Assembly (NCBI GenBank): GCA_032622095.1
Contig: CP136068.1
Location: forward strand, 162,955,465-163,019,464
Origin: Siphonodentalium dalli
Lineage: Eukaryota > Mollusca > Scaphopoda > Gadilida > Siphonodentaliidae
Direction: 5' to 3'
DNA: 64,000 nt
The notes under the pieces were generated by a model that was given only the letters and a program-made list of their open reading frames with translations, did not search any database and had not been told where the DNA came from. The translations under genes and the position numbers were made by a program. The first letter of the stretch is position 1; every line of letters starts with the position of its first letter. Below are positions 13,701 through 22,254 of this stretch, piece after piece.

Positions 13701-14896
13701 TGCGAAAACCCTGTGCCAATGCATTCACCTATATATGCGAGTGACCATAGATCGCCTCGCGTATATAAGAGAATGCATTGGCCTAACAAATTTTATATTA
13801 TTTTTTATAATTATTTTTAAAAATGTAGTAAAAAATGATATTTTTTTTTTTAAGAATGTAAGAAATAATGATAAAAAATGAAAAAAATTGTTAAAGATGT
13901 AAGAAAAATTATAACAATTGATACAGAATGTAAGAAAAAATGATATAATTGTTAAAGAATGTAAGAAAAAATTATAATAATTGTAACAGTTTTAAAGAAT
14001 ATAAGAAAAACATGATAAAAATTGTTAAAGAATGTAAGAAAATATGATAAAAAAATTCTAAAAAATGTTAAAGAATGTAATAAAAAATGATATAAATTGT
14101 TAAAGAATGTAAGAAAATAGATAAACAAAATTGTTAGGCCAATGCATTCTCTTATATATGCGAGGCGACCTATGGTCGACTCGATTATTTAAGAGAATGC
14201 ATTGGCACATGGTATTTAATGTTGCACCAGAGCAGCTCCTGTCACCAAAGGGTTAACTATAATTCCTAGCTATATATAACTGTTACTATGTTATATATAA
14301 ATGACATTTCCCCGAAATGTATAATCAAACAATGGAAATAGGTTCCAAAGGGCAAACTGATAAAGCTTTCGTACAATCTTGATTCACATTCTAGTTCAAC
14401 TAATGCTTGAAATTTATTATTGTTTGCTGAATTTTCGAAGAGTACTTTCGTGAACTCAAACAGTTTCCATGCTGAAATCCCTTGATATCCAATTCAGCAG
14501 AGTTAGCTCCTAACCAAAACAACTGAAGTGTATAAAGGTTGAACTTGACATATGATTATATTTGTGTGCAGAAATGTTAAATCTGACACATATGATTATA
14601 TTTATGTGTAGAGATGTTAAACTTGACACATGCTTATATTTATGTGTAGACATGTTAAACCTGACACATATGATTATATTTGTGTGCAGAAATGTTCAAC
14701 CTGACACATATAATTATATTTATGTGTAGAAATGATAAACCTAACACATATGATTATATTTGTGTGTAGAAAGGTTAAACTTGACTCATGGTTCTAGTTA
14801 TGTTTTGTATTTTCAGATCTGGCGTTCTTGCAGCAAGTTAGAGATCAGATACCAATCACGAAACAAAGGAGGCCAGACGTCATGAATGGACCATAA
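1672..14896 (+). CDS. NIT2: NIT2-like omega-amidase, copy 1 (5' incomplete), 7 exons seen
   Basis: Family role: omega-amidase NIT2 deaminates alpha-ketoglutaramate and alpha-ketosuccinamate in the cytosol and mitochondria, completing glutamine/asparagine transamination. Seen: exons 1672-1792, 2703-2791, 3510-3603, 4743-4817, 11113-11290, 12667-12722 and 14817-14896 join in frame (693 nt, 230 codons plus stop), all with GT-AG introns. Catalytic Glu is in ECFNSPYG, Lys in HRKIHLFD, Cys in GICYDIRF. The exon starting with the N-terminal FRLGLIQL segment (present in copy 2) is not found between 1 and 1671, so it lies upstream or has been lost. Conserved PGAFN reads PSAGN here, and AWGHS reads VWGHS; these changes are absent from copy 2 and suggest relaxed or altered constraint. 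An AATAAA lies at 14901-14906. Confident in family; subfamily NIT2 rather than NIT1 rests on the [24 protein letters not shown]-like pattern. Confidence 0.88.
1777..1845 (+). repeat. Decayed two-unit copy of the 34-bp splice-donor repeat
   Basis: The exon end TCTTCTTAATTGGAGGTGAG is followed by AAAATAAGGTCAAACGAATT and GGATGTTAGCTCACAAAAT. This is a degenerate second unit of the repeat that occurs 14 times at the same exon boundary of copy 2. Confidence 0.7.
2167..2248. mobile_element. Solo hairpin of the same MITE family
   Basis: One hairpin arm pair (GTTAGGCCTATGCATTCTC to TGCATTGGCACAGGGTA) preceded by the usual AT-rich spacer. The left hairpin is missing, so it is a half element. Confidence 0.75.
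2401..2686 (+). repeat. 40-bp minisatellite, about 7 units
   Basis: Unit contains TTGCCATGCATGTATTTTCC then GGTTTAACCATTAATTATTA (or GGTATAACCG). Units repeat every 40 bp from 2401 to 2686, ending 16 nt before the exon at 2703. Absent from the equivalent intron of copy 2. Confidence 0.9.
2703..2791 (+). CDS. NIT2: NIT2 copy 1, exon GSIPEEENG to AKHRK
   Basis: 89 nt, phase 1 to phase 0, acceptor TTTTTCTTCAG, donor AAG|GTAAAT. It encodes the GS-I-P-E-E segment through the catalytic Lys in HRK|IHLF. It lies 16 nt after the end of a 40-bp tandem array. Confidence 0.9.
2938..3500 (+). repeat. About 20-bp minisatellite TTTCACATGATTTTCCTTTG, many units
   Basis: Tandem degenerate units of TTT(C/A)ACATGATTTTCCTTTG run up to the acceptor of the exon at 3510. 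A larger block (GAGTTCAGAC..CATTGTCTG) occurs at 2858-2950 and again at 3274-3345, so there is higher-order duplication. Copy 2 has a single ACATGATTTTCCTTTGTTTC unit at its acceptor (about 37137), so the array is an expansion of acceptor sequence. Confidence 0.85.
3510..3603 (+). CDS. NIT2: NIT2 copy 1, exon [10 protein letters not shown] to VFDT
   Basis: 94 nt, phase 0 to phase 1, acceptor ATCCCCCAG, donor ACTC|GTGAGTA. It carries [17 protein letters not shown] and LSPGES, typical of the NIT family. It is preceded by an expanded array derived from acceptor-like TTTCCTTTG sequence. Confidence 0.92.
3604..4627 (+). other. Intron of NIT2 copy 1, no other gene
   Basis: AT-rich intron. It contains a short direct repeat of ACGATATAATxCxTGTAAAC at about 4201-4240 and no recognisable transposon. 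A 105-codon reverse frame at 4283-4600 shows no domain. Confidence 0.5.
4628..4742 (+). pseudogene. Two decayed tandem copies of the catalytic-Cys exon start
   Basis: After an AG at 4626-4627, 57 nt (4628-4684) read, in the exon's own phase, as [15 protein letters not shown], close to the real [16 protein letters not shown] second copy (4685-4742) begins AATTCTGTGAACTGAAATTG but has a 1-nt shift. Each is preceded by an AG and followed by pyrimidine-rich sequence, the last leading into the true acceptor at 4742. The matching region of copy 2 (40347-40440) has the same arrangement. Confidence 0.7.
4743..4817 (+). CDS. NIT2: NIT2 copy 1, catalytic Cys exon
   Basis: 75 nt, phase 1 both sides, encoding [20 protein letters not shown]; the Cys of GICYD is the nucleophile. 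It differs from the copy 2 exon at 5 of 75 bases. RFAELAQ of copy 2 and vertebrate NIT2 is RFPELAQ here. Two decayed tandem duplicates of the exon start lie immediately upstream. Confidence 0.93.
4818..5157 (+). other. Intron sequence shared with copy 2, then unique DNA
   Basis: 4818-5010 aligns with copy 2 intron 40516-40695 (GTGAGTTGTATATGTGAA.., TATCCAAGTTTCCTTC), so it is ancestral intron. Beyond this the copies diverge through separate insertions. Confidence 0.6.
6540..7300 (-). pseudogene. Integrase fragment (Ty3/gypsy), broken
   Basis: The minus strand encodes a [24 protein letters not shown] integrase core start followed by [10 protein letters not shown], with stops upstream where the zinc-binding region should be. 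The plus-strand frames here (6543-6947, 6961-7221) are shadows. Confidence 0.78.
8000..8700 (-). pseudogene. Reverse transcriptase fragment (Ty3/gypsy), broken
   Basis: Contains the [12 protein letters not shown] motif, the [14 protein letters not shown] block and YIDD catalytic aspartates, but with in-frame stops and frame changes between them. Downstream on the minus strand follow RNase H and integrase remnants. Not expected to be functional. Confidence 0.8.
9601..10926 (+). other. Intron of NIT2 copy 1, probable LTR remnant then AT-rich DNA
   Basis: 9600-9850 is pyrimidine-rich and follows the primer-site-like motif, so it could be the 5' LTR of the reverse-strand element, but no second copy was found. 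9850-10926 is AT-rich with no recognised feature. Confidence 0.4.
10930..11017 (+). rRNA. 5S rRNA-like fragment (3' two-thirds), probably a pseudogene or 5S-SINE head
   Basis: The stretch GATCACCGAAGTTAAGCAAC, CGTCGAGCCCGGTTAGTACT, TGGATGGGTGACC and GGGTGCTG matches 5S rRNA from about position 40 to the 3' end, including the internal A-box and C-box promoter elements. The 5' third is poorly matched. It is followed by C-rich then (CT)n sequence and sits about 95 bp before an exon. It could be a retroposed 5S or the head of a SINE3-type element. Confidence 0.75.
11041..11064 (+). repeat. (CT)n microsatellite
   Basis: C-run followed by CTCTCTCT repeats directly after the 5S-like fragment. Confidence 0.9.
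11113..11290 (+). CDS. NIT2: NIT2 copy 1, exon [11 protein letters not shown] to INPW
   Basis: 178 nt, phase 1 to phase 2, acceptor TTGATTCTAG, donor CCTTG|GTAAGG. It encodes [18 protein letters not shown] and [10 protein letters not shown]. The substrate-pocket neighbourhood PGAFN is changed to PSAGN, unlike copy 2. A 5S rRNA-like fragment and a CT repeat sit in the intron just before it. Confidence 0.92.
11398..11778. mobile_element. piggyBac-type MITE with TTAA target duplication
   Basis: TIRs CCCTTTACCCAACAAAGCGG and (inverted) CCGTTCTGTTGGGTAAAGGG lie between TTAA at 11394-11397 and TTAA at 11779-11782. CCC ends plus TTAA duplication are the hallmark of the piggyBac superfamily. It carries the double hairpin core (TGCATTCTCTTATA..GCGAG). 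No coding capacity. The corresponding place in copy 2 lacks it. Confidence 0.85.
11960..12310 (+). mobile_element. MITE family E, copy 1
   Basis: Begins TTAAAGACATATTATGGACG and ends CGGAGTGTTTCACATCGTTT. The same about 365-bp sequence recurs at 38386, 56948 and 62094, and partly at 21893 (reverse) and 30515. Ends share inverted TTAAAG. No ORF. Confidence 0.75.
12667..12722 (+). CDS. NIT2: NIT2 copy 1, exon [12 protein letters not shown]
   Basis: 56 nt, phase 2 to phase 1, acceptor TAATTTCAG, donor ATAG|GTATTA. It encodes [18 protein letters not shown], matching the GEV-LA-...-EEAIVYSDI block of NIT2. Confidence 0.9.
12723..13666 (+). other. Intron of NIT2 copy 1, partly homologous to copy 2
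   Basis: 12770-12870 matches copy 2 at 45690-45780 (AACCAGGxTTAxCAT, CCTAAACxCCGTAATCAGCC). 12900-13666 is specific to copy 1 and I recognise nothing in it. Confidence 0.5.
13671..14252. mobile_element. piggyBac-type MITE, subtype C, TTAA-flanked
   Basis: TTAA at 13667-13670 and 14253-14256 flank TIRs CCCTTTCGTGACGGGAGC and GCTCCTGTCACCAAAGGG. The interior has two hairpin units and a low-complexity array of TGTAAGAAAAAATGATAAA-like units, which makes this copy longer (582 bp). Confidence 0.82.
14543..14790 (+). repeat. About 40-bp minisatellite upstream of last exon, 6 units (copy 1)
   Basis: Units such as GACACATATGATTATATTTG then TGTGCAGAAATGTTAAACTT repeat six times, ending 27 nt before the last exon. 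Copy 2 has about 3 units of the same sequence at 46435-46520, so unit number changed after duplication. Confidence 0.85.
14817..14896 (+). CDS. NIT2: NIT2 copy 1, last coding exon
   Basis: Acceptor TATTTTCAG, then [20 protein letters not shown] and a short C-terminus ending VMNGP with TAA at 14894-14896. The family has LAEIRQQIPV..QKR here. AATAAA lies 5 nt after the stop. Confidence 0.92.
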
Positions 14897-14900
14897 TGGA

Positions 14901-14906
14901 AATAAA
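14901..14906 (+). promoter_or_regulatory. Polyadenylation signal, NIT2 copy 1
   Basis: Canonical AATAAA five bases after the TAA stop. This implies an extremely short 3' UTR unless a later signal is used. Confidence 0.6.
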
Positions 14907-15020
14907 TGTTATCCATACAGTTTTCTTATACTATCTCCTATGTTTTTTGGTCACATACATATCACGTCGTTAATGAAATGTATACTTTATTTACTTTATT
15001 CAAATTTTCATGTGCATATA

Positions 15021-15465
15021 TGACCCGCCATATCAAATCCAGTCGTAAGTCGGGATTTTGTTTACCCTGTGCCCATGCATTCTCTTATATATGCGAGTCG
15101 ACCATATGTCGCCTCGCTTATATAAGAGAATGCATTGCCTAACAATTTTTTACAATTTTAATAATGTTTTCTTGTATTCTTTAACAATTTTATAATTTCA
15201 CCCAAACAGAGCTCCAGACAAACATGAGCAGACGACACTCTTCTATATGCTTCTATATATGTGTGGGGCTCCCTGCAGGGTAATGGATGTTTTTTATTTT
15301 ATGTCCTAAAAATTTTAAGAAACATTTATTTAAAACAAATTGTTAGGCCAATGCATTCTCTTATATATGCGAGGCGACCTATGGTCGACTCGCATATATA
15401 AGAGAATGCATTGGCACAGGGTAAAAAAAATCCCGACTTACGGCTGGATTTGATATGGCGGGTCA
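15021..15465. mobile_element. MITE family A, full length (TIR TGACCCGCCATATCAAATCC)
   Basis: About 36-bp TIRs TGACCCGCCATATCAAATCC..AAGTCGGGATTTT enclose the TTTACCCTGTGCC double-hairpin unit. Flanked by CATATA on both sides, a possible target duplication. It starts about 115 bp after the NIT2 copy 1 polyadenylation signal. Confidence 0.85.
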
Positions 15466-15471
15466 CATATA

Positions 15472-16095
15472 GAATCAACATGATACAGCACATTATAAAC
15501 TACTACTAGTCTAAATCTACCCCATGAAGTATTTGCATTTTGTTGTCTGTTACTCACATATACGTATTATCAAAATATTAAAACGTATGTTATCTTATCT
15601 TATCTTCTATTATCGTGTAAAACCCTTTGATGATGATACTAACTTATGGGTGAACTTGGGTAATGTTCAGACAATAAGTTCAAACAATTGGTTTAAGCTT
15701 ATTTTTAAAGTATTATCTGAGCATTCCACAAAATAAATTACTGAACAATGCTTTGTATGTACTGTCTATTAATACAAACATCTCTCTAAATGAAGAATCA
15801 GGGACGTGGCGATGGGGAGTATGGCGTGTTTCACCCCCAACTTTGGTCAAAATGTTCAATACATGTAGTTGGAAATTTCATACCTGACACAACAGTAGTT
15901 GGAAATTTCACACCAACAATAGGTTGAACGAGTTCTCATATATATATAGTTCGATTTTCCAACGGCTTATTAGTGGGGAATTTATTACTTTCACACCAAA
16001 AGTGAAAATATATTTCCTGGTCTAGGTCATTAGATGGCGTTTAGTGTAATATAGTGGGAGAGAACTCTTATCGTATAAATCAACGACGCACGTGA
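15472..16095. other. Intergenic, no feature recognised
   Basis: AT-rich. Short direct repeat AGTTGGAAATTTCA(T/C)ACC at about 15867 and 15897. The 70-codon frame at 15524-15736 has no domain. Confidence 0.4.
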
Positions 16096-16119
16096 GCTGA
16101 CATGTGGAAATTATGAAAA

Positions 16120-16399
16120 CGTCAAGTTTATCCGTTGATCTTCGGATTATTTAACGTTAAGTTTATCCGTTTGGCTTCGGATTATTTAACGTTAAGTTTA
16201 TCCGTTTATCTTCGGATTATTTAACGTTAAGTTTATCTGTTTATCTTCGGATTATTTAACGTCAAGTTTATCCGTTTATCTTCGGATTATTTAACGTCAA
16301 GTTTATCCGTTTAACTTCGGATTATTTAACGTTAAGTTTATCCTTTTATCTTCGGATTATTTAACGTTAAGTTTATCCGTTTATCTTCGAATTATTTAC
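16120..16399 (+). repeat. 35-bp minisatellite, 8 units
   Basis: Unit CGTTAAGTTTATCCGTTTAT plus CTTCGGATTATTTAA, period 35 bp. Unit starts fall at 16120, 16155, 16190, 16225, 16260, 16295, 16330 and 16365, with few differences between units. Confidence 0.92.
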
Positions 16400-16651
16400 A
16401 CGTTTTATCATTTGATCCTGATTTAATCGCGCGACAGGGACGTGTTAAGGTGTCTTCGTTTGGCGTCTTGTATGTTCCACGTCCCCTAATTGAAGCAACC
16501 CTCTAAATTTCCAAGTCCGAACATTGTGTGTTGAGAGATTCTGTATGAGGTTATATACAATGGTAAGTTATAGCTTTCAGAAGCTCGTACAGCTCCAGCT
16601 GTTAAAATGTTAAAGGTATTAAAATTAGTTATATGTATTTCTTTGATATTA

Positions 16652-17215
16652 TTAGTTATCTTCGGCAACATCGGGGGTACATGGAGATTTAATACCTGAT
16701 GTCGATTTTGAACCCCGAGGCGGAGGCGGAGCCGATGGTTTCAAAAAGAGACATAATCCAGGTATGAAATCTCCATGTACCCCCGATGTTGCCGGAGATA
16801 ACGATTTTGTCCCCACAACAATAACCATGTCTCCTTAATTTAAGTGTGTTTTTCATAGGTTATCCGATTAATTCACACCAATAAGAATAATTCAGTAGCT
16901 GACCTACGTCAGGTGACAAATTCGGCGTGCGAGAGCAACGTTACGATTGGTGGAAACTGCCAGTTCAGGGTCATCCATATTACCCCCGATGTTTCACGTG
17001 ATCATATATTATCCCCGATGTTTGGCGCACGTTCTCTTATACCACGCTGTCAAGGGTGACGGGGGACATGGTGATTTAAACGTGGCGTTTGTAGCCAATC
17101 AGATTGCTAGTTACAACGGGGTGTGCATGGGGACAATATTAGTTATCGGCAACATCGGAGGTACATGGAGATTTAATAGCTGGATGTCGATTTTGAACCC
17201 CGAGTCTTATTTCCC
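16652..17215. mobile_element. Inverted-repeat element with CGGCAACATCGG(G/A)GGTACATGG arms
   Basis: GGCAACATCGGGGGTACATG (about 16660) is inverted at 16770-16800 (CATGTACCCCCGATGTTGCC), and the same arm occurs again in direct orientation at 17150-17170. The segment between about 16800 and 17150 separates the two arms. Likely overlapping MITE copies; boundaries uncertain. The 116-codon frame 16947-17297 overlaps it and is not called. Confidence 0.55.
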
Positions 17216-17339
17216 TGTTCTAATGTATGTAACAGGAAGCAGATTCCTGTCTGATCATACGATTCCCAGCACACTTAAAATAACAACCAGCAGTTAAAAC
17301 GGCATACTTTATTAAAATAGCCCAGACATGCATTCCCGA

Positions 17340-17680
17340 CAGGAGAAGTCGGTAGCCGAGAGGTAGCGTACTGGTCTCTCGTGCTAGCGGACCGGGGTTC
17401 ACAACTTGGTCAGGGTATTCTGACAAAAATCAGAACTCGGTCAGATACCAAGTTTGTCAGGCTGAAAAGTCTCATTCGAGATCACTGAATAAAGATCCGA
17501 ATGCAAAATGCCGACTTCCCCCCATTACAACACTTGTCCAGGTATGTTGTCGTGGGTGCAGTACGCTGTCCGATCGGGCGCGGACATTAATGGCTGACCC
17601 GTGTACACGCCTCGGTGTGTGCACGTTAAAGAACGCTACTGGAGTCACCACAGGGTTAAACAGTTACTCGGCAGTGGTAG
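17340..17680 (+). mobile_element. tRNA-derived SINE
   Basis: A tRNA-like head (GTCGGTAGCCGAGAGGTAG as A box, CCGGGGTTCACAAC as B box, about 55 bp apart) is followed by a body with GTGTGTGCACGTTAAAGAAC. The latter motif is shared with the reverse-strand SINE at 19020-19520, so both belong to SINEs with a common core. No clear 3' tail. Confidence 0.75.
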
Positions 17681-17689
17681 CACCTGGAC

Positions 17690-19015
17690 CAGTGCGTCTA
17701 CAACCATAATTGGTTCATGCACTGTAATATCTACAGATACAGATACTGGTTCAGTATGGAGTTATCTGGTATGCTTGGTAGGATACAGCATGCCAATTCA
17801 AGAAACCAGGATATATATGGCAACCAAATACCAGTAGGCCTAAATATGAGTTACTTTAGTATTTGTTTGGACGCCAAATACCAGTAAATGTGAATTACTT
17901 TTATATTACAATATTACAACCAAAAACTTGCAAAACCACTACTACCTCTCTACTGGACCAAGTATGCACCAGCTGAGGTGTATTAGAATTAGGTGATTTT
18001 ATAATGAGGAGCATAGCATAGCATAATTCAAATTCCATACCTCAAAACTCCCCTGGAGCTGAAACTGATGCCAGTAATTTTTGACATATATTTACGTTAG
18101 ATGCTGTTAGATGATACCATTATATGTAAGGTAGTAGGCCGAAGGCTATGAAAACCTATTACGCTTATAAAGCGTAATGGCATAACGCTTAATTGTAATA
18201 GCATTATACAGCTGATAATTGCCTCACTCACAACTAAGCGTACGCGTAATTAGCTATTAAATGTGAATTTGGACTCCTCTTCAATCCGAGAAAATGAATC
18301 AATTCAAGAACAACCTGGATCACCACTGGGACAAGCAAGAGGTGAAATACAACTTTAAGGCTGAATTGGAAACTAATATGACAATATCTCAAACATGCAA
18401 CATATCCCTATCAGATAATTATCTAGTTGACGTGTCAAGTACAAGTGAGGTGGATACAGTGGCAACCACAGGAGACAGCGTCCACTAAAAGCATAAGTAA
18501 CCATAAGTAAGTAATATGACATTTATACAGCGATATTGACCAGGAACATGGCTAGATGGTCTTTATTGGAAGGTCGCGGTCCATGTATGCATGTCCAACC
18601 ATAACCTAACCCATAATTATTCAACTAATGGCATTTTGGTTTAAAATTCTGAATGAAAATAGTCAACTCTTGGCCATCGGCGTTGGTGGCGGTTGGTCGC
18701 CGTCATTTTCCAAAATGTAATCGAAATAACTGAATGCGTTGTACGAAGTACTATATGGTACGAAACGTCTTTCGGGTCAAATGTCACATGATAACGAAAT
18801 GGCGGCCTCCACAGCAAAAAGTTGGTGTCCTCCTCTTTTTCTTCATATTACAGCCCGCTGTCATTTACTGACAATTATGAGCCGGTCCAGGTGCAACCAC
18901 GGCCGAGTAGCGACTTCCCTACAAACGATAAAAATGTTATCAAATATGCAGGGTGGTCAGGTGGTATGGGAATGCAATGGCATCTAGCCTCAGTAAACAG
19001 GTCTTGAAGTTGAAC
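17690..19015. other. Intergenic, no gene recognised
   Basis: Contains an inverted word TTACGCTTATAAAGCGTAA at about 18158 and short frames (18294-18488, 18739-18987) with no domain. Part of 18540-18740 is moderately GC-rich. Nothing supports a gene. Confidence 0.4.
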
Positions 19016-19019
19016 ATCC

Positions 19020-19522
19020 TAAATCCGTCTATTCTGTATCTGTAGTTGTTACGTCCTAGTGACCAAGGCTGGCTTTTACAGGACGGGATCGAGTAGATCC
19101 ATAATTTTTCCAGGAAGTTTTTTTGCCGAACCCGTGACTTCTTCGCCACGGTAGGGATCTTTAACGTGCACACATTGTTGCACACGGGAGAGCCATTACT
19201 GGCATTAGCGTCGGCTCGCGATCCGACAGTGTGCCAAGTGTAGTGTCATCCCTGGTCATGACATTACGAGGGGAGCAGAGGTATGAAGTTAGTCCAGTAC
19301 GCATTTTTTTCAAATTTTGTCTGAGACTCTTTGGCTTCTGGAATCTTTCTCAGATCACTGATCGTGGCATCGATGATTGATTTGTGATGCCCGTGGTACT
19401 GGGAATGCAGATGGCGACACAAAGTCCGACCGATATTTTGTCGGATTTGAACCCTCGACCGTGTCGAAGGTGTAGCTCAGAGGTCGGCCCACAAACCAAC
19501 TGAGCTATCCGCTCCTCCTATT
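19020..19522 (-). mobile_element. tRNA-derived SINE, reverse strand
   Basis: On the minus strand it begins GGAGGAGCGGATAGCTCAGT (A box TAGCTCAGTTGG) and has B box GAGGGTTCAAATCC about 50 bp later, a clear tRNA-like head at 19522-19435. The body ends in a conserved region with GTGTGCACGTTAAAGATCCC. About 500 bp. Confidence 0.85.
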
Positions 19523-20003
19523 ATCAGGTCTGAGTGAGTCGCTGATCAATCTTAATTAGAATGATTGTTCTAAAAAGACGCATCTAGTGTTATAGCTTTC
19601 CCAACCTGCATAATTGTGCATGCATCTGGAAAGGGAGTCACCTGATCACTTTAGACTATATTGTAGGGCCCTGCAAATTGGGCATTTTCATTTCGAATCA
19701 AATCTCGAATTGAATCAGCCAAATGATTCCGAATTGCATCAAATCTCCGAAACGAATCATTGCATCCTCGGGCATAATATAAATAGTGTAGATGTAGATA
19801 TCACTTTACCTTGTAGCTGTATACCAATATCAATTCGCTCATTTCAGTACCTGTATACAATGTAAATATTATCCATAAATGGGTCAAATGCATATCTAAC
19901 CAAACAGACTCCTTGTCGTCGTCTCGGTTGTACAATAATGAAAGAATATCGAAGCAATATTGAAGCCAGAAAGAAATCGCATTCAGCACAAGTTTGACAC
20001 ATA
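19523..20003. other. Intergenic, partly repetitive
   Basis: 19670-19775 has several TCGAATC/GAATCAAATC words, also seen in the TIR element at 44670-45190. No gene seen. Confidence 0.4.
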
Positions 20004-20209
20004 TACAGTATAAGGCCCGTGGTTTTTTACATGTCCACGGAAGACCACGCGCGATTCTTCCGTGGTTTTTCCGTGTTCAAAATATGAACTCGCCAAGAAC
20101 ACGGTCTGGTTAAACGTGTTCAATCGTGTTCAGATTTTTAACACGCTCTGATCACGTTTGAACACGCTCTGATCACGTTTGAACACGGAACATCCACGCT
20201 ATGACCACG

Positions 20210-21430
20210 GTACGACCAACGGGTGACCACGGCCAAATGATCACGTTTGAACACGGAACATCCACGCTATGACCACGGGTGAACACGGCCATAACACAGG
20301 TGACCGCGACATGAACACGGAGGAACATGGCTGAACACGGAAACATCGCTGGCGGCCGGAGCTTGACACGCCGCTGTGGCGGAGCTCGCGGTGTCCGTTA
20401 CGTAATTAATTATCACCTCCCTAGTTCAAAATATATTCTCGAAATTGCTGCTTAAAGTGGCAAATGAGCGGCACCATTTTATTTATCGGAAATTTCATCG
20501 AAATTCAACCCGTCGATTGTGAAAATTGGCCCAGAAAAAGTAAAGATACCAATATACCGCGATTACTCATGAAAATAACTTATATATGGGAGGCGGAATT
20601 GTACCGATACACTTGCATTATTTCAAGCAGAGTGCTAACTCAATACTGAATAACTCGAATATTTTGACAGGAACATATGACTATAAATATTTATTGAATT
20701 TTATAGATTTACATCTTCCTGATCGAAAATAACTTTATGGGACCTTTGATAAATGTTCAATTTAGTTTCAATTTAGAAGAATGTTTCTGGTATCAATGTC
20801 CGTTTAGTTTTAAACAAACCTTGATCACGTTTGAACACGGAACATCCACGCTATGACCACGGCCATAACACGGGTGACCACGGCCATAATACAGGTGACC
20901 GCGACATGAACACGGAGGAACATGGCTGAACACGGAGCCATCGCTGGCGGCCGGCGCATGGCACGCCGCGGTGGCGGAGCTCGCGGTGTGCGTTACGTAA
21001 TTAATTATCACCTCCCTAGTCCAAAATATATTCTCGAAATTGCTGCTCAAATTGGCAAATGAGCAGCATCATTTTATTTAACGGAAATTTCATCGAAATT
21101 CAACACGTCGATTGTAAAAATTGGCCCAGAGAAAGTAAAGATACCAATTTACCGCGATTACTCATAAAAATAACTTATATATGGGAGTAGGAATGGTACC
21201 GATACACGTGCATTATTTCAAGAAGGGTGCTAACTTAATACTAAATAACTCGAATATTTTGACAATAACATAGCATATGACTATATATATTTATTGAATC
21301 TTATAGATTTACATCTTCCTGTTGTTAGATCGAAAATATCTTGATAAATATCTTGATAAATGTTAATTTAGTTTCAATTTAGAATTTGTCTGGTATCAAT
21401 GTCCGTTTAGTTTTAAACAAACCTTCGAAC
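20210..21430 (+). repeat. Tandem duplication, period about 610 bp
   Basis: Two consecutive copies starting TGATCACGTTTGAACACGGA and continuing through GGCGGAGCTCGCGGTGT, TTACGTAATTAATTATCACC to TTTAGTTTTAAACAAACCTT. They differ by small substitutions and indels. Confidence 0.85.
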
Positions 21431-21892
21431 GTTGTGTCGGATCAGAAACTTTCAACTTATTTTACTCCAATATATTTACACGAACTTATGAATATTTAAT
21501 ATGTGTTAAAAGAATAATATATTCTGACCTGATATAATTCGTTACATGGAAACTATTTCGATGGATGGCTTCGTTTTGCTAATTATTTCCTACATTTATA
21601 ATCGATATCCGTAACCAGCGCAGAGGGCTTACGCTCAAAAGGTCCCTATTTTAAATTTGATTTTACTGCAATATTTTGTTTACAGAAATATGTGATTATG
21701 TTTTATAAAATAATAAAGTAACATGTTTGCGGATTGTATTTGCCCAATTCTCGGGTCAATTGTTCTGTGTACATGTAACCGTTTACTATTTGATATACAA
21801 GTATGGAGTCCAAATATTATAATGAGAATATTGAACATTAAATTAAAATTTTAAACTTTAGTTACGTTTTGAACATTAAATTCGAAATTTTA

Positions 21893-22095
21893 AAGTGATG
21901 TGAAACACTCCGGTAGGCTGATCAAATAGAAATGGAGAATAATCTTGCTGAAAGTAGTTATTTTTACAAATATTATATCCAAATTGACAAAACACACCGT
22001 AATTCATATATATTCATTAAATACAGTGACCCCCCCCCCGATGGCGAAATCGTTTGTGTTAATTTACCGCCGATAGTTGCCTCCCGAATCGGGAA
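21893..22095 (-). mobile_element. MITE family E, partial, reverse
   Basis: Begins AAAGTGATGTGAAACACTCC and continues to GATGGCGAAATCGTTT and CCCGAATCGGGAAG. This is the inverted right part of family E, interrupted by a C-run. Confidence 0.75.
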
Positions 22096-22254
22096 GTAAA
22101 TTTTTACAATTGAGCGTAATTCAGACGATGTTTTCTATGATGTGGTACGACGATTTGTTTGAGATTTTTGGCAATGTTAGTAGAATTCTACATTCCCCGA
22201 GTTGGCATAGCGCCTGCATACAACTAAACAATTTCACGCGCCCGAACAAGTGCA

